Shown piece by piece: positions 7,759 to 13,109 of a stretch of 13,642 nucleotides of DNA. The stretch comes from JBBQVO01 sp038211505 (GTDB lineage Bacteria; Chloroflexota; Dehalococcoidia; DSTF01; JACRBR01): NCBI GenBank assembly GCA_038211505.1, contig JBBQVO010000087.1, positions 1 through 13,642 on the forward strand, written 5' to 3'. The notes under the pieces were generated by a model. The model saw only the letters and a program-made list of their open reading frames with translations. It did no database searches and was not told where the DNA came from. Positions within the stretch are counted from its first letter, which is position 1. Every line of letters starts with the position of its first letter. The position numbers and the translations under genes are program-made.

Positions 7759-8574
7759 ATGGATCGCTTTGGGGCACGGTATACTGGATCTATGCATGGA
7801 GCAGCATCCCCGCGGGCAGCGGTCGCGATCCCGCGACCCGGACGCCTGCAATCGTTCGTCGAAAAGTACTGGCGCCTCCTCGCCGAGCTAGCGTTCATCA
7901 TCCCGGCGTACACGGCGTATCAGTTCGTGCGCGGCGCTGTGCACGGAAAGTCCGGCGCCGCCTTCGATAATGCCTCGCGCGTCATCAACATCGAGAAGCA
8001 GCTCGGCATCTTCCACGAAGCGTTTCTCCAGCAGCTGATCCTGCCGAAGGTGTGGATCGTTGACTTCTTCAACTACCTCTACATCTGGGGTCATCTGCCG
8101 GTGATCATCGCCGTCGCCCTGTGGCTGTACGGCCGCCACCGCGGCAATTACGCGCTCTTCCGGAATGCGTTTCTCATCTCCGGACTGATCGCGCTGATCG
8201 GCTTCAGCACCATGCCGCTGGCGCCTCCACGCTATATGCCTGAGTTTGGCTTCACGGACACGATCATCCACGCGCAGTCGTACTACGCGTTCCAGAACCC
8301 AAAGATCGTCAACCAGTACGCCGCCATGCCGAGCCTGCACTTCGGATGGGACATGCTTGTCGCGATCGCCATCGGCTTCAACACGACGAAACGCTGGGTG
8401 AGGCTCGCGGCCGTCTTCATGCCGGGCGTCATGCTCGGTGGCATCGTGCTGACAGCGAACCACTACTTCCTCGACGCCGCCGCCGGTGCCCTCGTCTCAA
8501 TGATGGGACTCGCGCTCGCCTATGCCCTCCGCCGCGTCGTCCGCCGCGAGAGCGTCTTCAGCTTCCTCACTTAG
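7759..8574 (+). CDS. PAP2/Aur1-family membrane phosphatase or phosphotransferase
   Basis: This is a 271-aa integral membrane protein of the PAP2_3 (inositol phosphorylceramide synthase Aur1-like) branch, which removes or transfers lipid-linked phosphate head groups. There are about six hydrophobic segments, starting near residues 41-57. The Aur1-type motif APPRYMP is at 155-161. The PAP2 catalytic motifs are PSLH (191-194) and HYFLDAAAG (235-243), supplying the phospho-acceptor His235 and Asp239. The first start has strong purine-rich sequence (GGGAGGGGGAG) directly upstream and suggests co-translation with the aminotransferase. A second in-frame ATG at 7792 sits six bases after TATACT and could be used from a leaderless transcript, shortening the protein by 11 residues before any domain. 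The lipid substrate is unknown. Confidence 0.83.
   Translation: MDRFGARYTGSMHGAASPRAAVAIPRPGRLQSFVEKYWRLLAELAFIIPAYTAYQFVRGAVHGKSGAAFDNASRVINIEKQLGIFHEAFLQQLILPKVWIVDFFNYLYIWGHLPVIIAVALWLYGRHRGNYALFRNAFLISGLIALIGFSTMPLAPPRYMPEFGFTDTIIHAQSYYAFQNPKIVNQYAAMPSLHFGWDMLVAIAIGFNTTKRWVRLAAVFMPGVMLGGIVLTANHYFLDAAAGALVSMMGLALAYALRRVVRRESVFSFLT
7780..7792 (+). promoter_or_regulatory. Candidate internal leaderless promoter (-10) of the PAP2-family gene
   Basis: TATACT at 7780-7785 is followed by six bases and then the in-frame ATG at 7792. The spacing is identical to that at the Mur ligase start. It lies inside the longer reading frame that begins at 7759. The -35 is weak. Confidence 0.4.
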
Positions 8575-8607
8575 AGCGCTTTCGCATTCCGGGCTGCCGC
8601 GGTCGCA

Positions 8608-9066
8608 TTACTTCTGGCGCTCGCGCAGCGCGCGCTGGGTGTCGCGATCGGCGTCGTGCTTCTTGAGCGCCTGGCGCTTGTCGTACTGCTTGCGTCCGCG
8701 CGCCAGTCCCAGCTCAACCTTCGCCATTCCATTCTTCAGGTAGAGGTTGAGGGGCACGATCGTCAGGCCCTTCTCCGAGATCGCGCGGATCCATTCACGG
8801 ATCTCCTTCTTGTGCATGAGCAGTCGCCGCGGCCGTGTCGGCTCGTGGTTCTGGTAGCTGCCCGAAACATAGGGCGCGATGTGCGCGCCATACAGCCACA
8901 TCTCACCGTCGAGCGGGCGCGCGTACGCCTCGCGGATGCTGGCGCCGTTCGCGCGCAGTGACTTAATCTCCGTGCCGGTGAGGCTGATCCCGGCCTCAAG
9001 ACGCTGCAGGATCTCGTTGTCGTGAAATGCCCTGCGGTTGCCGGCGATCTGCGTGTTATCGGCCAT
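8608..9066 (-). CDS. smpB: SsrA (tmRNA)-binding protein SmpB
   Basis: This is the 152-aa partner of tmRNA in trans-translation, delivering tmRNA to stalled ribosomes. It has all SmpB hallmarks: an N-terminal NRRAFHDNEILQRLEAGISL, then TGTEIKSLRANGASIREAYA, the oligonucleotide-binding barrel with EMWLYGAHIAPY, then HEPTRPRRLLMHKKEI and KGLTIVPLNLYLKNGMAKVELGLARGRKQYDKR. The basic C-terminal tail (KKHDADRDTQRALRERQK) is the part that enters the decoding site. The length is typical. It begins 9 nt after the ctp stop without an obvious Shine-Dalgarno sequence, so translation is probably coupled to ctp. The tmRNA gene itself is not in this window. The gene converges with the PAP2-family gene across 33 nt that show no terminator. 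Confidence 0.97.
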   Translation of the reverse strand: MADNTQIAGNRRAFHDNEILQRLEAGISLTGTEIKSLRANGASIREAYARPLDGEMWLYGAHIAPYVSGSYQNHEPTRPRRLLMHKKEIREWIRAISEKGLTIVPLNLYLKNGMAKVELGLARGRKQYDKRQALKKHDADRDTQRALRERQK

Positions 9067-9075
9067 GACGAGCGG

Positions 9076-10401
9076 CTAGCCGCCGCGGCGCGGCGTCGGC
9101 GACGTGACGGGCGTAGCGGTCTCCGGTCCCGGCGTCTCGATCGGCGTGAAGCTCGTCCCGCGCAGTACGTCGATCGCCTTGAACAGCTGCACGTCGCGGC
9201 GTTGGTCGATGTCGTCGTCCGAGAGCTTGATTTCGATATCCGGGCGGATGCCGACGCCGTCGATCTGCGTGCCATTCGGCGTCAGCCACTTGGCGATGCT
9301 GACGTATAGCTGACCGCCGTCTTTGAGATCGTTCGAAATGTTGACCGTGCCCTTGCCGAACGACTTTTCGCCGATGATCGTCGCGCGGTTATTGTCGTGG
9401 AGTGCGGCCGCGAGCACTTCCGATCCGCTCGCGCTGAACCGGTTCATGATGATCACGACGGGGATCGTCAAAGCCGCGCCGCCTGCGTGCGATCCGAACT
9501 CATGCTTGCTGCCGTCGCGCTCCTGCTCGGTGAGAATCGTCTTGCTGCCGTCGATGAATTCGTCGGCGATGTCGGCCGTCGTTCGTAGCAGCCCGCCGGG
9601 ATTGTTGCGCAGATCAAGAATGACGCCCTTCTTGCCGCTGCTGACGGCGTCGTTCAGCGCCTTTACCATCTCATCATGCGTCGGGTCGCTGAACTCGCGG
9701 ATGTGAACGTAGGCGAGGTCGTCGATCGCCGCGCCCGATCCGTCCTTCAGATCGCCGTTCGGTGGCAGCGTCGTCACGCTCTGCACCTTGATCTCGTCGC
9801 GCTGGATGTCGAGCGTGACTTCCTGGTTGTCGGCCGCGTGCCGAATCTTCAGCGTGACCTTGGTGCCGCTCTGGCCGCGGATCTTGAGGACGGCCTTCTC
9901 CTGCGTCCAGCCCTGCGTAGATTCGCCGTCGACTTCGAGGATGGCGTCACCCGCCTTGAGTCCGGCGCGTTCGGCCGGCGTGTTCTCGATCGGCGCGACG
10001 ATGACGATCTGGCCGTTCTGTGACGCGACGGTGGCGCCGATGCCCTCAAACTTGCCCGACGGGCCGACGCTGGTCTTCACGGTGTTCGGGTCGACATAAA
10101 ACGTCCCACTGTCCGGGAACGTCTGCAGCATGCCGTTGATCGCCGCCTGGTACAGGGCATCCTTATCGACCAACGTCGGGTCGACGTACTTGTCTTGCAG
10201 AATCTGCAAGATCTGATCCAGATTCTTGAAGTTCTGGTTAGCGTTTGCAGAGCCGCTGGCGGCGGTTGAGCCAGGCGTCGCGGCGTTGTTCGCGCTCGCG
10301 TTGCCGTTGCCGTCGCCTTTGAAGACGTATCCGAGCGCGAAGGCGAGCACCAGAATCGAAACGGCGAGCAGGCCTACGACGGCCCAGCGGGCGAGTTTCA
10401 T
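9076..10401 (-). CDS. ctp: S41-family C-terminal processing protease (CtpA/Prc type)
   Basis: This is a 441-aa serine protease anchored to the membrane and acting outside the cytoplasm. Residues 7-27 form a signal anchor, followed by a Gly/Ala/Asn/Ser-rich linker (28-57). An S41 N-terminal helix region lies at about 60-100, a PDZ domain at about 115-200 (GIGATVASQNG, TPAERAGLKAGDAILEVDG) and the protease core after that (GVILDLRNNPGGLL, 259-272). Ser325 in SASGSE is the expected nucleophile and Lys350 in SFGKGTV the general base, 25 residues apart as in Prc. The Pro/Thr-rich tail has no recognised domain. AAGGAGA lies 9 nt before the ATG. It is co-transcribed with smpB; a promoter and tandem repeats lie upstream. 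The substrate is unknown, with cell-envelope or misfolded exported proteins likely. Confidence 0.94.
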   Translation of the reverse strand: MKLARWAVVGLLAVSILVLAFALGYVFKGDGNGNASANNAATPGSTAASGSANANQNFKNLDQILQILQDKYVDPTLVDKDALYQAAINGMLQTFPDSGTFYVDPNTVKTSVGPSGKFEGIGATVASQNGQIVIVAPIENTPAERAGLKAGDAILEVDGESTQGWTQEKAVLKIRGQSGTKVTLKIRHAADNQEVTLDIQRDEIKVQSVTTLPPNGDLKDGSGAAIDDLAYVHIREFSDPTHDEMVKALNDAVSSGKKGVILDLRNNPGGLLRTTADIADEFIDGSKTILTEQERDGSKHEFGSHAGGAALTIPVVIIMNRFSASGSEVLAAALHDNNRATIIGEKSFGKGTVNISNDLKDGGQLYVSIAKWLTPNGTQIDGVGIRPDIEIKLSDDDIDQRRDVQLFKAIDVLRGTSFTPIETPGPETATPVTSPTPRRGG

Positions 10402-10477
10402 GCGGGGGAATCTCCTTCAGCGGCGATCGTGTGGCGCCGCGCGCCGTTGGAACTACGAGGACGCGATGTTCGCCGAG

Positions 10478-10506
10478 AGTCTAACACTCGCCGCGCGGGC
10501 GACCAA
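10478..10506 (-). promoter_or_regulatory. Promoter of the ctp-smpB operon
   Basis: On the minus strand TTGGTC (10506-10501) and TAGACT (10483-10478) are separated by 17 nt, and TGT directly before TAGACT makes an extended -10. The predicted start near 10471 gives a leader of about 70 nt. Two tandem 11-mers abut the -35. Confidence 0.55.
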
Positions 10507-10526
10507 TCGATGTTGATTCGATGTTG
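10505..10526 (-). repeat. Tandem 11-bp direct repeat upstream of the ctp promoter
   Basis: The minus strand reads CAACATCGAAT immediately followed by CAACATCGATT, matching at 10 of 11 positions. The second copy overlaps the -35 hexamer by two bases. A period of one helical turn next to a -35 resembles sites of OmpR/PhoB-type response regulators. Confidence 0.55.
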
Positions 10527-10543
10527 GCATCGACAGCGATCAC

Positions 10544-11350
10544 TCACGCGATCTCTCGATGCGCGCGGCCGCTCCGCCGCTCCGCCTTCACTTCGTACAA
10601 GCGGCTGTCGGCGATCTCCAACAATTCGCCGGCGCTGCGCGAATCCTCGGGGCACGTCGCGACACCGATCGAGATGCCAAGCTTCACGTGCTCTTCGTTC
10701 GGCGTCATTGCGGCTGCCGTCTCGACGCCGAACGCCAGCTTCTCCGCTGTCGCCCGCGCTTCCGCCGCGCTCGTATTCGGCAAGATGACGACGAACTCAT
10801 CGCCGCCGTAGCGGGCACCGACATCACTCGATCGGATCTGCTGCTCGATGACGGTGCCGACGAGACTCAAGAACTTATCACCGGTGAGATGGCCGTACGT
10901 GTCGTTGATCTGTTTGAAGTTGTTCATATCCATCAGCAGCACCGCGAGCGGCTGGTTGTAGCGCAGCGCGCGTTCGATCTCGTGCGACAACTGCTCGTAG
11001 AAGTATCGATGGTTATATAGGCCGGTGAGCGCGTCGCGGTAGGCCATCGTGCGCAGCCGCTGGCTCAGCTCCTCGAGATGCGCCGAGTAGGCGCGTTCGA
11101 GTTTGACGTGCGTGCTTCTGGAGTGCGCGGCGAGGAAGATCCCGTAGGCGATTCCGGCGGCGACAGCCACGAGATCGGCGGTGGTGTTCGCCGTTCTCGA
11201 CATAAGATACGGGCCAGCGATGACCAGAGCGACTGTCGCGGCCACGAGGGCGACGCCGGCCGCGTTGACGATCGCCGTCGGCCCGCGACGGGGCGCGTGG
11301 CTGCTCGGTCCGATCTCGTCGAGGATGCTCTGGCGGTGCGCTTGTTCCAT
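10544..11350 (-). CDS. Membrane-anchored diguanylate cyclase (GGDEF)
   Basis: This is a 268-aa cyclase that makes cyclic di-GMP from two GTP. A short N-terminus is followed by two transmembrane segments (about residues 26-49 and 57-76) with only a few residues between them, so there is almost no extracytoplasmic sensor. A helical linker (80-103) leads into the GGDEF domain (104-265): DALTGLYNHRYF (106-117), the metal-binding Asp141, NFKQINDTYGH (144-154) and an intact GGDEF (182-186). The inhibitory I-site RSSD (173-176) sits exactly five residues before it, so product feedback is expected. The domain ends in LGISIGVATCPED and ADSRLYEVK. The ATG at 11350 is preferred over one at 11407 because the extra residues are Arg/His-rich and look untranslated; neither has a clear Shine-Dalgarno sequence. 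No EAL or HD-GYP phosphodiesterase is in the window. Confidence 0.9.
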   Translation of the reverse strand: MEQAHRQSILDEIGPSSHAPRRGPTAIVNAAGVALVAATVALVIAGPYLMSRTANTTADLVAVAAGIAYGIFLAAHSRSTHVKLERAYSAHLEELSQRLRTMAYRDALTGLYNHRYFYEQLSHEIERALRYNQPLAVLLMDMNNFKQINDTYGHLTGDKFLSLVGTVIEQQIRSSDVGARYGGDEFVVILPNTSAAEARATAEKLAFGVETAAAMTPNEEHVKLGISIGVATCPEDSRSAGELLEIADSRLYEVKAERRSGRAHREIA

Positions 11351-11494
11351 GCTGTGCCGGTGCGGCGTTCGTGGGCCGTGCCGCCAACGAGGATCCGATC
11401 GATGCATCGCGCGAGTCGCGCTGGTGATGCATGCGGCGGGTCAACGGCGCACGGCGCAAAACGGCCAATCTTGCGCCATCAAGGCGCACCGGCG

Positions 11495-11511
11495 TACCTC
11501 CACTGGAAGTA
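11495..11511 (-). other. Hairpin in the GGDEF leader
   Basis: On the minus strand TACTTCC and GGAGGTA form a 7-bp stem with a 3-nt loop. One pair is G-U as RNA on the minus strand but a mismatch on the plus strand, so the structure favours the minus-strand transcript. The stem would hide a GGAGGT sequence. Confidence 0.4.
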
Positions 11512-11607
11512 TCGGAACCCCTTAGACGCGCTTGATACGGCGTCAGGGTGCGCTGGAATCGAGGAATGGCGTGCCCGAGCGTTCGCTCTGTCGCGGCTGA
11601 GGGACGG

Positions 11608-11664
11608 GCACTATCGTTATGTCGATTCCCGTCCACGTGTAACGCTACATAACATCTATAGTGC
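11608..11664. repeat. Imperfect inverted repeat between the J-like and GGDEF genes
   Basis: The left arm GCACTATCGTTATGT (11608-11622) and right arm ACATAACATCTATAGTGC (11647-11664) pair as two 7-bp blocks, with one versus four bases between the blocks. A 24-nt spacer separates the arms. TATAGT in the right arm is a -10-like sequence on the plus strand. It could be an operator or an RNA stem. Confidence 0.5.
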
Positions 11665-11717
11665 GATCATCGAACACGGGCCTGAATCGGGCGAGGAGGG
11701 GAAGCGCCGCCATACCC

Positions 11718-12362
11718 CTATCGCGAGTCGACCGGCTCCTTCGAGCCGCGGAGGATGTCCATCACCGCATAGAGCGGCTCAGACGGCTCCTCCATCTCAT
11801 GCTCGGAGCGGAAGATGTCCACGAGCGTCGTGTCGGGCGATTGATCTTTCGCGGCCTCACGCACAGGCGCATTGATGCCGGCGCTCGATCGCCATCGGCC
11901 AATCAGCGCCGCGGTGGACGCGCGCAGGTCGTCGTCCGCGCCTCCGAGCCGTCGGCTGGCCGTGATCGATGCGGCGCGACGAGGCGCTAGTGCGGCGTCC
12001 GCCGCGAATACCGGCGGCGCGGTATCGCCCAGCGCCTGTTCCGACTTCGCCCTGCGGCCAAACACTCGGCCGATGAAACCCGGCAGCCCAGATCCGCGAG
12101 CGCGTTCACCGTGTCGCTGCTTGACGCCTGCGCCGCTGACGACGAGCACGTCGGCGCGGAAGTCGTCGTACTGCTGCCGCAGTCGCGCGTTCCCGAGAAC
12201 GCCGTATGCCTCGTTCAGGTCGTCGAGCTGCTGGCGCGCTCGCGGGTCAGTTTCTGCCTGCGCCTGATACTTTCGCGCGAGGTGCCAGTACGACTGGTCG
12301 ACGATGGCCCCGTCAGCACCGGGCATCAAACCCAAGATCTCATAGTAGTCGCGGTCGCTCAT
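11718..12362 (-). CDS. J-domain-like protein lacking the HPD motif
   Basis: This is a 214-aa protein whose first 70 residues match a DnaJ J-domain: DYYEILGLMPGADGAIVDQS (5-24, helix I), YWHLARKYQAQAE (25-37, helix II and loop) and LDDLNEAYGVLGNARLRQQY (46-65, helix III to IV). The HPD tripeptide, which in true J-proteins triggers DnaK ATP hydrolysis, should follow K31-Y32 but reads Gln-Ala-Gln here. It therefore should not act as a normal co-chaperone and may instead be a binding module. Residues 70-214 contain Ala/Arg-rich low-complexity sequence and an acidic C-terminal part (DTTLVDIFRSEHEMEEPSEP), with no recognised domain and no transmembrane segment. The ATG has AGGGG four bases upstream. 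It is upstream of the GGDEF gene on the same strand and divergent from the 70-aa gene. Confidence 0.8.
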   Translation of the reverse strand: MSDRDYYEILGLMPGADGAIVDQSYWHLARKYQAQAETDPRARQQLDDLNEAYGVLGNARLRQQYDDFRADVLVVSGAGVKQRHGERARGSGLPGFIGRVFGRRAKSEQALGDTAPPVFAADAALAPRRAASITASRRLGGADDDLRASTAALIGRWRSSAGINAPVREAAKDQSPDTTLVDIFRSEHEMEEPSEPLYAVMDILRGSKEPVDSR

Positions 12363-12418
12363 GATTCCCCTCGCCCATCTTCAAGCTGTCACGAGAAGAA
12401 ACGCATCACACTTAGCCG

Positions 12419-12432
12419 TCGTTGCGCAACGA
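12419..12432. repeat. Perfect 14-bp palindrome in the divergent gap
   Basis: TCGTTGCGCAACGA is a perfect palindrome in the 269-bp gap between the J-like gene (minus) and the 70-aa gene (plus). A TTGACA hexamer follows three bases later on the plus strand, but it has no matching -10 at a normal distance. The palindrome is an operator candidate. The rest of the gap shows only the GTTATGTC octamer (12579-12586). Confidence 0.45.
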
Positions 12433-12631
12433 GATTGACAGTCGCGGCGGAACGCGCAGCCGGGTACCTAGAAGTCTCGAGCCAAATCGACGATGTGGCC
12501 GAAGCCAGTGCGTCCCCTGACAGCTTTCCAGCTCCCCACACTCACTATCGGCCGCCATCTTCGAATCTGAGGTGTCAAGTTATGTCATGCGGGTGCGATC
12601 TCTACGTTCGATCTGGCATGGAGGTACCACG

Positions 12632-12844
12632 ATGACGATATCAACCGCCGCTCCCGTCCTCGACCGTCACGGTCGCGCCATGTTTGCCTGCATTCGCTGC
12701 GGGGCGCCGATCACGCACGACGACTTCTTCGAGCTTGGGCTGCGCCTGCCGCACCCGGACGAAGATCGAGACGATTACACCGAGGCCGAATTGATCGACG
12801 ATCTCACGCACATTGCCTACGCATCCGCACAACGTGCCGGGTAG
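12632..12844 (+). CDS. Small CxxC protein of unknown function (70 aa)
   Basis: I do not recognise a family. The protein has 70 residues with one zinc-knuckle-like motif, FACIRCGAPITHDD (18-31), where Cys20 and Cys23 could bind metal together with a nearby His or as a dimer. The following half is strongly acidic (HPDEDRDDYTEAELIDDLTH). It is almost certainly translated: GGAGGT lies exactly six bases before the ATG, the best Shine-Dalgarno sequence of the window, and this decides the start over an in-frame ATG 60 nt upstream. No signal peptide or membrane segment is present. It is followed by the promoter and riboswitch of the exchanger gene and is divergent from the J-like gene. A single half zinc ribbon may indicate a nucleic-acid- or protein-binding adaptor, but that is speculation. 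Confidence 0.7.
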   Translation: MTISTAAPVLDRHGRAMFACIRCGAPITHDDFFELGLRLPHPDEDRDDYTEAELIDDLTHIAYASAQRAG

Positions 12845-12903
12845 CGACGGGACGGCATGGCGTTCGCTCCCGTGGCTTCTCGACCGAAACGGCGACGGAG
12901 ATA

Positions 12904-12933
12904 TTGACGGCGGCCGTCGATCCGCGTTAGCGT
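12904..12933 (+). promoter_or_regulatory. Promoter of the riboswitch and exchanger gene
   Basis: TTGACG (12904-12909) is five of six to the -35 consensus. TAGCGT follows at 12928-12933 after an 18-nt spacer as the -10. Transcription would begin near 12940, just before the conserved AAAGGGGAGTA of the riboswitch, which supports the assignment. Confidence 0.6.
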
Positions 12934-12939
12934 GGCTCT

Positions 12940-13086
12940 ATCCCAAAGGGGAGTAACTGGCCCGTCGTGCCCGGCGGACCGTCCGGATCGACAGACCCGG
13001 CTCGCGAGCCCGGTCCGGACGAACTCGCGATCGCGAGCGCAGTGAGACCTTTGATGACCGCATGGCGGCCGTCAAAGGTCTTTTTT
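12940..13086 (+). promoter_or_regulatory. yybP-ykoY family (Mn2+) riboswitch
   Basis: The yybP-ykoY RNA class senses Mn2+ and controls metal-efflux genes. Both conserved ends are present: AAAGGGGAGTA at 12945-12955 and AGTGAGACCTTTG at 13041-13053. Helix P1 is CAAAGG (12944-12949) with CCTTTG (13048-13053). After the conserved loop, ACTG (12956-12959) pairs with CAGT (13040-13043). Three hairpins fill the junction: 12962-12977, a long one at 12981-13020 (GTCCGGA/TCCGGAC with inner GGCT/AGCC), and the palindromic 13024-13037. This matches the family's layout of two docked legs on a multi-helix junction. The 3' strand of P1 is also the 5' strand of a terminator, so metal binding should favour read-through into the exchanger gene. 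The family call rests on motif recall and hand folding. Confidence 0.85.
13046..13086 (+). terminator. Riboswitch-controlled intrinsic terminator
   Basis: GACCTTTGA (13046-13054) and TCAAAGGTC (13072-13080) form a perfect 9-bp stem, extended by a CCG/CGG inner stem with a 5-nt loop and followed by six T's. It uses the CCTTTG that also closes riboswitch helix P1, so the two structures exclude each other. Confidence 0.88.
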
Positions 13087-13109
13087 CTTGAGCCGGAGGC
13101 AGCGACAAC

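Larger units (their letters stand above)
11351..11717 (-). other. Long leader/intergenic region before the GGDEF gene
   Basis: About 310-370 nt without a convincing gene separate the J-like gene from the GGDEF gene, both on the minus strand. The region holds a large inverted repeat (11608-11664), a hairpin at 11495-11511 and three GGCGCA copies that compete for a single TGCGCC. It does not resemble the c-di-GMP-I or -II riboswitch consensus as I know them. An open frame (11636 downward) crosses it but has no recognisable similarity and is out of frame with the GGDEF gene. Confidence 0.5.

Noticed and set aside
11013..11636. A 207-aa minus-strand frame overlapping the GGDEF gene start
   Set aside because: It runs in a different frame from the GGDEF gene, is very Arg-rich and has no similarity. 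It is probably a shadow, although its upstream part crosses non-coding DNA.
11408..11717. tmRNA (ssrA) next to smpB, or in one of the gaps
   Set aside because: No gap shows a tRNA-like 3' end with a T-arm GTTCGA and CCA, or a proteolysis tag frame. The largest gap lies far from smpB.
11351..11717. c-di-GMP riboswitch before the GGDEF gene
   Set aside because: I looked for the conserved cores of the c-di-GMP-I and -II classes and did not find them. The leader is structured, but no known class can be named.
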